A stretch of DNA of 62,678 nucleotides from Pseudomonas sp. GM21 (GTDB taxonomy: Bacteria > Pseudomonadota > Gammaproteobacteria > Pseudomonadales > Pseudomonadaceae). The notes under the pieces are model-generated. The model had not been told where the DNA came from. It did no database searches and saw nothing but the letters and a program-made list of their open reading frames with translations. Made by a program: the position numbers and the translations under genes. This document shows positions 1-8,302 of this stretch, piece after piece. The first letter of the stretch is position 1. Each line of letters starts with the position of its first letter. The stretch is from positions 1 to 62,678 of the forward strand of contig NZ_AKJS01000194.1 of NCBI RefSeq assembly GCF_000282215.1, read 5' to 3'.

Positions 1-2782
1 GCATCCCTGCGTAGCGACCTTGCCCTTTATTCATGACGGCGCGTAGATCAGCGCCACGCAGCCGGATAGAGCCCCAACAAGACGGTTTCCAGCACGCTAT
101 TAAGCTCAGCTTTATCTTGCAGGTAACTGTTCATCATGCTGCTCAGTATGGCTGTACAGGTGAAGGCGTTTTCGATGCCTAAAAGGCGCGCTTGCCAGTC
201 AGTCGCCGTAGCATTATCGATCAGTGAAGGGTCCAGAGCACGAGCTTCGTTTAACAACGCAGACGCGTAGAGTCGCACGGCTGGAGGGGATTCAGTTTCT
301 GTGCCGAACAAAGCGCTGGAGCTGTAGCGTGTAAATATACTCGAAAGGCACAGCATCACGGCTGCGCGATTGGGGCCGGTATCTTGAAGACCTAGACCGT
401 TGACGGCTTGCCAGAGTTGCTCCTGGTGCTCAGGTTGCAAGGCCCGGGAGGTATTCTGTGGATCATCAACATCGCCTTTGACTACTTGCCAGCGCCCGGA
501 AAAGGCATCGTAGAGTTCGTCTTGTTGTGCGTTGGCCACCAGCTTGCTTGGGCTAGTGTTGCGGTTAAGTGCTTCGAGGAAGGCGGTTGAATGGGGGGAG
601 TTGCCCAGAACGCCACGGATCAGATTTGTACCGATTTCACTCTGCATAAGCGCCGCATAACGCGTCTTCAAGAACGGTTGTATGGCGTAGACTTCCTTCA
701 GGTTCCCGAGATCAGCCGTTTCAAAGTGGGCGGTCCGAGCATTACGCGTCAGGAGGTATGCGCTCTTCCAAGGGGTGGCCTTGGGATTGGCGCAAACGAG
801 GTTTTCGAATAGCTCGGGTTCCAGGGCCAGCACTTTTTGACCATTACCGGCAGCAAAGATGTAGGTCAATTTAGACAGATCGTCTTCAATTGCGTCAAAT
901 ACTGAGCTGGCTTCCTTGATCGTCAGATTGTTCAGAAAGGTGGTGCGTAGTTGCTCAGCGGACGGACTCAGGTTTTTCTGGTTCGGCGCCAAGGTCGCGG
1001 CATGGAGCAATTGATTGACCGCTCCCTGATAGCGGGGCGCTGACCAATCAACCGTCGACGAACTGGCGTTGAGCAGGTCAAGTACAACGACCAGATTTAT
1101 TTCGTCGGGACGAAGCAGCCCCTGGTTTTTGCTTTCCATCCACTTAGACAGCAATCGAGTTTGAATAAACTGGGCGATGACAGAGTCTTTGGTATAGGAG
1201 GGGTCGTTCAGTAATACATTCGCCAGGGAGTCCCAACTCCCGGCAAGTCTATGATCGCCCAGTGAGTCCAACCTCTCAATGACTGATCTCATCAAGACAT
1301 TTCTTTGTTCCTCGTACTTAGGATCAATGCTGTTGATCGAGACCAATAGACCTTCATGCTCGTTGTTGAGGTGATTGATATGAGTATCAATATTTCTGGC
1401 GATATCGTCTAAAAGATCCGGATTTAACGAGATCTTGGCGTCGGTCAGGTTTGCGTTAGAAAAATTTACGCGATCAATATAAACTCCGGTCAGGTCGGCT
1501 CCTGTAAAATTGCTACCGGAGAAGTTGACCTCAATGAGCTTTGCTCCGGCTAGCGTGGCGGCGGTGTAATTAACCCCCTCAGATTGAATTTTAACCAACT
1601 TGGCGCCTGTAAGTGTGGTGCGGGAGAAGTTGCTGTTATTGATTTCCATGTCTCTTAGCTGGGAGTGCGACCATGTGGATCCACTGCATTGCAGGCGGTG
1701 CTGAGGTTCTCCCACCCGAGTTCGAAGATTTTTGCCCCATAATCTAATGCCGTCAAGATTCACGTTATTTAAATCTATCGATCTCAGATCTGTTTGTGCG
1801 AAAAGGCATAACTCAAGCATTATCGCTTTGGTAGTGGATGGGACCGTGTCGAAAAATGTGGCTGCAGCGGGTCCTTCAGGTCGAGAACATTCAGGGGTTG
1901 TTGAGTTCACTAGTTTCAAAAGTTCTGAATTGAACGACTTTGGAAAATCTTTGAAAAATTCAGATTTTGCCAAAGTAGAAACTCGAAGGACATTTGCGCT
2001 TACCGCAAATCCGTTTTGCGTAATACCGGCGGAGGGAAGAATTGCCGAAATACCTCGTGCCTTCAGGATGGAGAGGCCGGTGCACAAATCATTAAGTACA
2101 CGTAGTTGCTCTGCGGTTGGGTTTTTATTTGTATGAGCTAAAAATTCCCTGGTGATTGTTTCGTCGAAACTAGTTGGGGCCAAGCGTAAAGAAGGCGTGG
2201 TTTCATGAGCAGTGACGGGTGGTGAAGAAGCGTCTTGTATAAGGCGAGGTCGCTCGTTTTTACTCCTTATTGCATTTTCCACATGTCTTAATGCTTCACG
2301 AATTGAAATTTTTTCACTGGTGCTGCCGAAATAGTCACTGGCATCTGACTGCTCTGCTCGGTATCGGCCATGATTGACTAGATTTTTCACTCCCCCAGGA
2401 GTCGTGGTTAAATCATTTCTTTTCAGTTTTAGCGTATCACCTGTGTGTTGTATGCTTTTTAAGCTGTTGTTCAGCTCAGTTAATACCGCTATCGGTTCGT
2501 GTGCTATGTGGTTTGTAGTAGCGTGATGAATGTGTATTTTAGGCATGCTGCTGTGTTTACCACTGATAATGAAGGGGGTAGTGGATTTTTGGTGACGTGT
2601 CGCGCAGCACGCTTCTATAAAGCGCTCTTCAAGGTGGGTTTTTGCCAACACCTCCAATGTACTGAAGTAGTTCCTCGGTCAGGCTTGGCAGCCAGGATGG
2701 AAAATCGGGGGAAAACCACTCGATTACCAATTGGCAGATGGATTGACGGTATCCGCAAACAGTTTTTTACATCTGGATGCTA
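1..2782. repeat. Tandem duplication unit, left copy
   Basis: The DNA from the window start to about 2782 is repeated at an offset of 2,910 bp. It includes the downstream flank GCATCCCTGCGTAGCGACCT (positions 1 and 2911) and about 90 bp upstream of each gene ending in ACATCTGGATGCTAA (2768-2782 and 5678-5692), after which the copies diverge. The true left border is outside the window. Confidence 0.85.
48..2546 (-). CDS. Pentapeptide-repeat protein, probable SopA/NleL-like HECT-type E3 ubiquitin ligase (copy A)
   Basis: An 832-aa protein when started at the ATG giving MPKIHIHH; an upstream in-frame TTG would add 37 residues, but the paralogue next door gives exactly 832 aa from the same ATG. 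Residues about 253-373 contain pentapeptide repeats of the A(D/N)Lxx type (for example GADLTGV, NANLTDA), expected to form a right-handed beta-helix. The C-terminal third is alpha-helical in character and ends with a conserved LLGxxNAFTCTAIL segment; its Cys797 lies 36 residues from the end. This order (variable N-terminus, beta-helix, C-terminal domain with a late Cys) is that of the SopA/NleL effectors, HECT-like ubiquitin ligases of 782 aa with catalytic Cys753. Ligase function is inferred. No signal peptide, chaperone or type III machinery is in the window. The N-terminal half is more AT-rich than neighbouring genes, suggesting transfer. Confidence 0.7.
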   Translation of the reverse strand: MPKIHIHHATTNHIAHEPIAVLTELNNSLKSIQHTGDTLKLKRNDLTTTPGGVKNLVNHGRYRAEQSDASDYFGSTSEKISIREALRHVENAIRSKNERPRLIQDASSPPVTAHETTPSLRLAPTSFDETITREFLAHTNKNPTAEQLRVLNDLCTGLSILKARGISAILPSAGITQNGFAVSANVLRVSTLAKSEFFKDFPKSFNSELLKLVNSTTPECSRPEGPAAATFFDTVPSTTKAIMLELCLFAQTDLRSIDLNNVNLDGIRLWGKNLRTRVGEPQHRLQCSGSTWSHSQLRDMEINNSNFSRTTLTGAKLVKIQSEGVNYTAATLAGAKLIEVNFSGSNFTGADLTGVYIDRVNFSNANLTDAKISLNPDLLDDIARNIDTHINHLNNEHEGLLVSINSIDPKYEEQRNVLMRSVIERLDSLGDHRLAGSWDSLANVLLNDPSYTKDSVIAQFIQTRLLSKWMESKNQGLLRPDEINLVVVLDLLNASSSTVDWSAPRYQGAVNQLLHAATLAPNQKNLSPSAEQLRTTFLNNLTIKEASSVFDAIEDDLSKLTYIFAAGNGQKVLALEPELFENLVCANPKATPWKSAYLLTRNARTAHFETADLGNLKEVYAIQPFLKTRYAALMQSEIGTNLIRGVLGNSPHSTAFLEALNRNTSPSKLVANAQQDELYDAFSGRWQVVKGDVDDPQNTSRALQPEHQEQLWQAVNGLGLQDTGPNRAAVMLCLSSIFTRYSSSALFGTETESPPAVRLYASALLNEARALDPSLIDNATATDWQARLLGIENAFTCTAILSSMMNSYLQDKAELNSVLETVLLGLYPAAWR

Positions 2783-2959
2783 AGGAGTCATTCTGATCTT
2801 GCCAATACGTTTTGAGCGCTGTTCGGCTGTGTTGCCAGCGAATTCAAGCGCACACGCAGCGCCGGTGCAGCACAAGGTGAACCTTGGCGGTTTTGGTGCA
2901 GCAAGGTCGACAGCATCCCTGCGTAGCGACCTTGTCTTTTTGGCATCAAAGCGCGTCGA
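2547..2959. other. Intergenic region between the two SopA-like genes
   Basis: No gene recognised. The right part (2783-2910) is the unduplicated joint. An inverted repeat CAAGGTCG (about 2902) and CGACCTTG (about 2927) is followed by TCTTTTT on the plus strand, resembling a rightward terminator, although no rightward gene precedes it. The left part should carry the promoter of copy A; no HrpL-type box (GGAACC-N15/16-CCAC) was found on either strand. Confidence 0.4.
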
Positions 2960-5692
2960 TCAGCGCCACGCAGCCGGATAGAGTCCCAATGATACGGTTT
3001 CCAGCAGGCTGTTTGGCTGAGCTTTATCTTGTAGGTAACCGTTCATCATACTGCTCAGTATTGCCGTACAGGTGAAGGCATTTCCTATTCCCAAAAGGCG
3101 GGCTTGCCAGTCGGTCGCCGTGGCACTATCGATCAGTGAAGGGTCCAGAGCGCGAGCCTCGTTCAACAGCGCAGCCGCGTAGATTCGCACGGCAGGAGGG
3201 GATTCAGTTTCTGTACCAAATAAAGCGCTGGAGCTGTAGCGTGTAAACATACTCGACAGGCACAGCATCACGGCGGCGCGATTGGGGCGGGTATCTTGAA
3301 GGCCGAGACCGTTGATGGATTGCCAGAGCTGTTCCTGGTGCTCAGGTTGCAAACGCCGGGACGTATTCTGTCGATCATGAACATCGCCTTTGGCTACTTG
3401 CCAGTGCCGGGAAAAGGCATCGTAGAGTTCGTCCTGTTGTGCGCTAGCCACTAGCTTGCTGTGGACAGTGTTGCGGTTAAGTGCTTCGAGGAAGGTGGTT
3501 GAATGGGGGGAATTGCCCAGAACGCCACGGACCATATTTCTCCCGATTTCACCCTGCATGAGCGCTGCATATCGCGCCTTCAAGAACGGCTGTATGGCAT
3601 AGACTTCCTTCAGATTACCGAGATCAGCTGTTTCAAAGGGGGCGGTCCGAGCGTCTCGCGTAACGAGGTATGCGCTATTCCAGGGAATGGTCTTGGGATT
3701 GGCGCAAACGAGGTTTTCAAATAGCTCGGGTTCCAGGGCAAGCACTTTTTGACCATTGCGAGAAGTAAAGATATAGGTCGCTTTGGACAAATCGTCTTCT
3801 ATTGCGTCCAATACTGAAGAGGCCTCCTTGATCGCCGGATTGTTCAGATAGGTGGTGCGTAGTTGTTCGGCGGATTGACTCAGCTCTGCCTGGTTCGGCG
3901 CCAGGGTCGCGGCATAGAGCAATTGATTGACCGCTCCCTGATAGCGGGATGCTGACCAATCAGTGGCCGATGCACTGGCGTTGAGCTGGTCAAGCACAAG
4001 GGCCAGATTTACTTCGTCCGGACGAAGGAGCCCCTGGTTTTTGCTTTCCATCCAATGTGGCAGCAGTCGAGTTTGAATAAACCGGGCAATGACGGGGTCC
4101 TTGGCATAGGAGGGCTCTTTAAGTAATACATCCGCCAATGAGCCCCAACTCTCGGCAAGTGCGCTATTTTTCAGTGAGTCCAGCTTCTCAATGACCTGTC
4201 TCATTAAAAAATTTCTTTGCTCTTCGTGTTTGAGATCAATACTGTTGATCGAGACCAATAAACCTTCATGCTCGTTGTTAAGGTGATTGATATGAAGATC
4301 AATGTCTTTTACAACTTCGTCCAAAAAAATCGGATTTAACGAGAACTTTGCATCGGTCAGGTTGGCATTGGAAAAATTTACGCGATCAATATGAACTCCA
4401 GTCAGGTCTGCTCTGGCAAAATTGCTGCCGGAGAAATTGGCCTCGCTCAGGTATGCACCGGCTAACTTGGCTCCTGCGTAATTTACTCCCTGGGACTCAA
4501 CTCGGCTCAGTTTGGTGCCTATCAGCGTGGCGTTGGAAAAATTGCTGTTGTTAATCACCATGTCTGTTAACTTGGAGTGCGACCACGTGGCTCCACTGCA
4601 TTGCAGATCGTGCTGCGGAATACTTGCGCCGCCTTGAAGTGTGGTGCCGGACAAGTTTATGCCATCTAGATTTGCGTTATTTAAGTTTGTCGATCTAAGA
4701 TCTAGGGACTTGAAAGTGCATAACTCAAGCGCTATCGCTTTGGTAGTGGATGGGATTGTATTGAGAGCTGTGGTGGCAGCTGGTCCTTCAGGTGGGGGGC
4801 ATTTGGAGAGTGTTGATTTGACAAGTTTTATAAGATCTGCATTGAACGGTTTTGGAAGATGTTTGAAAGATTCGGATTTTTCCAGCGCCGCGCCTAGAAA
4901 AACATTTGAGAGTACCACAGTACCATTTGGCGTACGACCGACGGAAGGAAGAACTGCTGAAATACCCCGCTCCCTCAGGATGGAGAGGCCGGTGTACAAA
5001 TCATTAAGTACGCGTAGTTGCTCAGAGGTTGGGTTTTTATGATTATTAGCTAAAAATTTCCGGGTGATTTTTTCGTCGAAATCGAGTGGTGCCAGGCGCA
5101 CAGCAGGCGTGGTTTCATGGTTCGCTACAGGTCGCGTGGAAGCGTCTTGTAAAAGACGAGGTCGCTCGTTTTGACTCCTTATTGCATTTTCTACACATTG
5201 TAATGCTTCACGAATTGAAATTTTTTCACCGGTGCCGCCGAAATAGTGACTCGCCTCTGATTGCTCTGCTCGGTATCGATTCTGGTTGACTAGATTTTTC
5301 ACTCCACCGGGAGTTGTGGTTAAGTCATTTCCTTTTAGTTTTAACGTGTCACTGGTGTGTTGCATGCTTTTTAAACGGTTGCTCAGATCAGTTAATACCG
5401 TTTTTGGTTCGTGTGCTATCTGGTTTCTAGTAGGGTGATGAATGTGTATTTTAGGCATGCTGTGCTTACCATTGGTGATGAAAGGTAAAGTGGAGTTTTG
5501 GTGACGTGTCGGGGGCACGCTTTTATAAAACGCTCTTTCAAAGAGTGTTTTTACAAAACCCCCAATGTGCTGAATAGTTTTTCAGCTCTGGCTGAGCAGG
5601 CAGGATGGAAAATCGGGGGAGAACCACTCGATTACCAATCGGTAAGATGGCTTGAAGGTATCAGCGGACAGTTTTTTACATCTGGATGCTAA
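2911..5692. repeat. Tandem duplication unit, right copy
   Basis: Right-hand copy of the 2,910-bp-offset duplication carrying copy B of the pentapeptide gene with both flanks. Similarity ends sharply at 5692, right after ACATCTGGATGCTAA. Confidence 0.85.
2960..5458 (-). CDS. Pentapeptide-repeat protein, probable SopA/NleL-like HECT-type E3 ubiquitin ligase (copy B)
   Basis: Second member of the tandem pair, also 832 aa from its MPKIHIHH start (a longer 852-aa reading starts 60 bp upstream). Most residues match copy A along the whole length. The C-terminal third (LFGTETESPPAVR, NAFTCTAIL, GLYPAAWR) is nearly identical, while divergence concentrates between residues about 165 and 350, which includes the first part of the pentapeptide region. 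The candidate catalytic Cys797 is kept. Flanking DNA is also duplicated, so the pair arose by tandem duplication. If these are effectors, the variable beta-helix portion could alter target choice while the catalytic domain is kept; that is inference. About 410 bp separate the two genes and each has its own copied upstream region, so separate promoters are likely. Confidence 0.7.
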   Translation of the reverse strand: MPKIHIHHPTRNQIAHEPKTVLTDLSNRLKSMQHTSDTLKLKGNDLTTTPGGVKNLVNQNRYRAEQSEASHYFGGTGEKISIREALQCVENAIRSQNERPRLLQDASTRPVANHETTPAVRLAPLDFDEKITRKFLANNHKNPTSEQLRVLNDLYTGLSILRERGISAVLPSVGRTPNGTVVLSNVFLGAALEKSESFKHLPKPFNADLIKLVKSTLSKCPPPEGPAATTALNTIPSTTKAIALELCTFKSLDLRSTNLNNANLDGINLSGTTLQGGASIPQHDLQCSGATWSHSKLTDMVINNSNFSNATLIGTKLSRVESQGVNYAGAKLAGAYLSEANFSGSNFARADLTGVHIDRVNFSNANLTDAKFSLNPIFLDEVVKDIDLHINHLNNEHEGLLVSINSIDLKHEEQRNFLMRQVIEKLDSLKNSALAESWGSLADVLLKEPSYAKDPVIARFIQTRLLPHWMESKNQGLLRPDEVNLALVLDQLNASASATDWSASRYQGAVNQLLYAATLAPNQAELSQSAEQLRTTYLNNPAIKEASSVLDAIEDDLSKATYIFTSRNGQKVLALEPELFENLVCANPKTIPWNSAYLVTRDARTAPFETADLGNLKEVYAIQPFLKARYAALMQGEIGRNMVRGVLGNSPHSTTFLEALNRNTVHSKLVASAQQDELYDAFSRHWQVAKGDVHDRQNTSRRLQPEHQEQLWQSINGLGLQDTRPNRAAVMLCLSSMFTRYSSSALFGTETESPPAVRIYAAALLNEARALDPSLIDSATATDWQARLLGIGNAFTCTAILSSMMNGYLQDKAQPNSLLETVSLGLYPAAWR

Positions 5693-5855
5693 CTATTTGT
5701 TACCAGTAGTGGCTAAAATGCCACTTTTACCCAATGCGGTCCGCCCGCACAGGCTCAAGGACGCGCTATCGGGACCGCTGTTTTGTTTTCAGACACTGCA
5801 CGAGCCCCTTGGCCAGTGGGTTGGCCGGGGATGGCAGTTTGTTCACTTCTGACGT
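5459..5855. other. Intergenic region upstream of lpxO and copy B
   Basis: Divergent promoter region between copy B (leftward) and lpxO (rightward). 5459-5692 is homologous to the region upstream of copy A. The remainder holds a small hairpin AGTGGC-TAAAAT-GCCACT (5708-5725) and a stronger terminator-like hairpin, listed separately. Confidence 0.5.
5736..5790 (+). terminator. Rightward terminator-like hairpin before lpxO
   Basis: GCGGTCC (5736-5742) and GGACCGC (5772-5778) form a 7-bp GC-rich stem, directly followed by TGTTTTGTTTT. It has the shape of an intrinsic terminator, but no rightward gene lies before it; it could end a small RNA or act in the lpxO leader. Confidence 0.4.
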
Positions 5856-6767
5856 GTGACGATATCTGTGAAACTGATCATTGCCTGCATCTACGTTATC
5901 TCCATTGCGTACGTCCACCTCCGCGGTCGCGTGCGCCACAAACTGGGGCGCCAACTGAGTGACCATTCTACGTTTCTGGCGCCGCTCAATTGCTTCCTTT
6001 ACCTGTTTTCGAAGATCCCCAACAAGCCTTATCTCAATCCGGCGGATTTCCCTGATCTGAGCCCCTTGCAGACACATTGGGAAGAAATCCGCGCCGAAGG
6101 CCAGAACTTGCTGAGGGCGGGGGACATCAAGCGCTCGGATCAATACGACGACGTTGGCTTCAACTCGTTCTTCAAGACGGGTTGGAAGCGGTTTTATCTG
6201 AAGTGGTACGGCGATAACCATCCTTCGGCCATGAAGCTGTGCCCGCGCACCACTGAATTGGTGCAGGGCATCGGGTCGATCAAGGCGGCAATGTTCGCCG
6301 AATTGCCACCAGGTTCCAGACTGGTCCGGCACCGCGATCCTTATGCCGGTTCCTACCGTTATCACTTGGGCCTGGAAACGCCGAACGATGCCGGTTGCTA
6401 CATCAATGTCGACGGTGAGAATTACCACTGGCGCGATGGTGAAGCGGTGATGTTCGACGAAACGTTCATTCATTACGCGGAAAACACCACGCAACAGAAC
6501 CGAATCATTCTGTTCTGTGACGTCGAGCGTCCCATGAAATACCGCTGGGCCGCGGCGTTCAATCGCTGGTTCAGTCGTAACGTCATGTCTGCGGCAGGCG
6601 CGCCGAATGAAGAGGGTGACAGGACGGGTGGCATCAATCTTTTATTCACCAAAGTCTACAAATTTCGCCTGCGGGCCAAAGCGCTGAAGAAAACCAATCG
6701 CAATCTTTACTACGTTGGAAAGTGGGGGATTTTTGGTGGGTTGCTGGCGGTGTTTGTCCTGATCTGA
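5856..6767 (+). CDS. lpxO: LpxO-like lipid A 2-hydroxylase (Fe2+/2-oxoglutarate dioxygenase)
   Basis: 303 aa, GTG start. It belongs to the aspartyl/asparaginyl beta-hydroxylase fold family and matches LpxO in length and layout: a membrane segment at residues 5-22, the catalytic domain, and a second hydrophobic stretch at the C-terminus. The iron-binding facial triad is visible as His159-x-Asp161 (RHRDPYAGSYRYH) and His206 (ETFIHYAEN), with Arg216 as probable 2-oxoglutarate ligand. LpxO hydroxylates the 2-position of a secondary acyl chain of lipid A at the inner membrane. It stands alone, with REP DNA downstream. The family also includes other peptide/lipid hydroxylases, but the N-terminal anchor favours LpxO. 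Confidence 0.85.
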   Translation: MTISVKLIIACIYVISIAYVHLRGRVRHKLGRQLSDHSTFLAPLNCFLYLFSKIPNKPYLNPADFPDLSPLQTHWEEIRAEGQNLLRAGDIKRSDQYDDVGFNSFFKTGWKRFYLKWYGDNHPSAMKLCPRTTELVQGIGSIKAAMFAELPPGSRLVRHRDPYAGSYRYHLGLETPNDAGCYINVDGENYHWRDGEAVMFDETFIHYAENTTQQNRIILFCDVERPMKYRWAAAFNRWFSRNVMSAAGAPNEEGDRTGGINLLFTKVYKFRLRAKALKKTNRNLYYVGKWGIFGGLLAVFVLI

Positions 6768-6790
6768 ATTATGTGTTGCTGCGGATTAAG

Positions 6791-6878
6791 TTATCGCGAG
6801 CAAGCTCGCTCCCACAGGGGATCTTCAGCGTACGAAGATCAAATGTGGGAGCGGGCTTGCCCGCGATGAGGCCATAAC
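6791..6878. repeat. REP palindrome pair
   Basis: Two inverted Pseudomonas REP units: TCGCGAGCAAGCTCGCTCCCACA and, after an inner GATCTT...AAGATC palindrome, TGTGGGAGCGGGCTTGCCCGCGATG. It lies between the convergent genes lpxO and ku and may also stabilise or end both transcripts. Confidence 0.85.
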
Positions 6879-6898
6879 AGTCACCACAAATCCATCCA

Positions 6899-7747
6899 TC
6901 AGCCCCGAGAAGTCTTAGTGGTTTTTTTCTGTGCCGCCGGTTTGGCTTTCCCGGCGCCCTTGTTACCCAGGCTGCGTTTGAGCAACTCGGTCAAGTCGAT
7001 CACATCCGCTGTCTTACGCTCTTCTTCGCCCGTTGCGGTCTCGACGTCCTCAATCTTGCCTTCATTGGCCTTTTTCTCGACCAGTGCCATGATTTTGTCT
7101 TCAAAACTGTCGCGGTAGTCGTCCGGTTTCCAGTCTGCGCTCATGTCTTGTACCAAACGCTTGGCCATATCGAGTTCGCCCTTGGCCAGTTCGGGTTTGG
7201 TCACTTCGCTGCCCAACTCAAGCGTATCGAGGCTGCGCACTTCTGCCGGCCAGCGCAACATCACCAACACCATTGCAGACTCCAGCGGCATCAACGCTGC
7301 CAGGTGCTGGCGTGTGTGCAACACGACGTGGGCGAGGGCAACTTTATTGGTTTTACTCAACGTTTCGCGCAACAGCGCGTACACCTTGCCGCCGCGTTTA
7401 TCCGGGGCGAGGTAGTAGGGCGTATCGATGTTTTGCAAGGGGATCTGCTCACTGTCGACAAAGGAAAAGATGTCGATGGTTTGCGTGGATAACGGATGCG
7501 CCGACTTGATTTCCTCTTCGCTGAGAACCACGTATCGACCCTTTTCGTACTGCACGCCTTTGACGATGTGTTCCTTGGTGACTTCCTTGCCGGTGACCTT
7601 GTTCACGCGTTTGTACCCCACCGGTTCCATGCTGCGGCTGTCGAGCCAGTCGAAATCCACCCCCTGGGAAGACGTAGCCGACACCAGCGCCACAGGGATA
7701 TGCACCAGCCCGAAACTGATTGCGCCTTTCCAGATTGCCCGTGCCAT
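6899..7747 (-). CDS. ku: Ku protein, non-homologous end joining
   Basis: 282 aa from the ATG giving MARAIWKGAISFGLVHIPV, the canonical start of bacterial Ku; the 43-residue upstream extension has no family similarity. The Ku core beta-barrel fills residues about 1-230, and the tail is Lys/Ala-rich (KAKPAAQKKTTKTS), typical of bacterial Ku DNA-binding extensions. Ku binds broken DNA ends as a homodimer and recruits LigD. No ligD is in the window, so its partner must be elsewhere. A purine-rich GAGAAG precedes the start. The gene converges on lpxO and is divergent from the small secreted protein gene. Confidence 0.92.
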   Translation of the reverse strand: MARAIWKGAISFGLVHIPVALVSATSSQGVDFDWLDSRSMEPVGYKRVNKVTGKEVTKEHIVKGVQYEKGRYVVLSEEEIKSAHPLSTQTIDIFSFVDSEQIPLQNIDTPYYLAPDKRGGKVYALLRETLSKTNKVALAHVVLHTRQHLAALMPLESAMVLVMLRWPAEVRSLDTLELGSEVTKPELAKGELDMAKRLVQDMSADWKPDDYRDSFEDKIMALVEKKANEGKIEDVETATGEEERKTADVIDLTELLKRSLGNKGAGKAKPAAQKKTTKTSRG

Positions 7748-7935
7748 GGTTGTCTTCTCGCAAGTGATGTTCAGGTGACCTGCGGCGTTGCGCAAAAGTT
7801 TCCCCCGGTTGCGGACCCGGGCCGGGTGGGATGGTCGTTTCGTGTTACATCTTATGAAGGAGGTTTTAGTTAACAAATCCGAACCCTCGGCGTAGCGTGC
7901 TATCGAAGACTCTATACACGTAGAGAGGCTCCCCG

Positions 7936-8277
7936 ATGAATAGATATGTGCTCAGCTGCACCGCGTTGGCTCTGGGTGGGTTGCTGAGCAGCCTGGCGTA
8001 CGCATCGCCATTATTACTGCTGGCCCAAAGCCCGACGGGGGCTTCGAGTAATCCTTACAACAGCCCGATTCGCCGGGCCAACCCGAACAGCATGCAAGGT
8101 TCGCGATCCAGCGCCCCGGCCCTGCGCGGGCCAAATACCGTGCCGGTGCCGCGTCCACCGACCCTGGAAAACGGCGGCATCGGCAACCGTTACCCCCAAG
8201 GCCAACCGGCCCCCGCCAGCCCACCGATATTCATTCCCAATCCACCTCCGCGAGATCCAGGCAGCAGCAACCGTTGA
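7936..8277 (+). CDS. Small secreted proline-rich protein of unknown function
   Basis: 113 aa. Residues 1-23 form a signal peptide (hydrophobic core, cleavage near AYA-S). The mature part is low-complexity, rich in Pro, Ser, Asn and Gly, ending in a poly-Pro stretch (PPIFIPNPPPRDP). A spaced AGAGG precedes the ATG. The next gene starts 25 bp downstream, so the two are probably co-transcribed. No family recognised. Confidence 0.7.
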   Translation: MNRYVLSCTALALGGLLSSLAYASPLLLLAQSPTGASSNPYNSPIRRANPNSMQGSRSSAPALRGPNTVPVPRPPTLENGGIGNRYPQGQPAPASPPIFIPNPPPRDPGSSNR

Positions 8278-8302
8278 GCCGGAACGACAAAAGGAATCGT
8301 GC

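Noticed and set aside
2640..2690. Possible HrpL-type promoter of the SopA-like genes
   Set aside because: Only a GTGG and a GTTCC about 30 bp apart were seen (minus-strand reading GGAAC...CCAC), twice the required spacing, and not conserved upstream of copy B.
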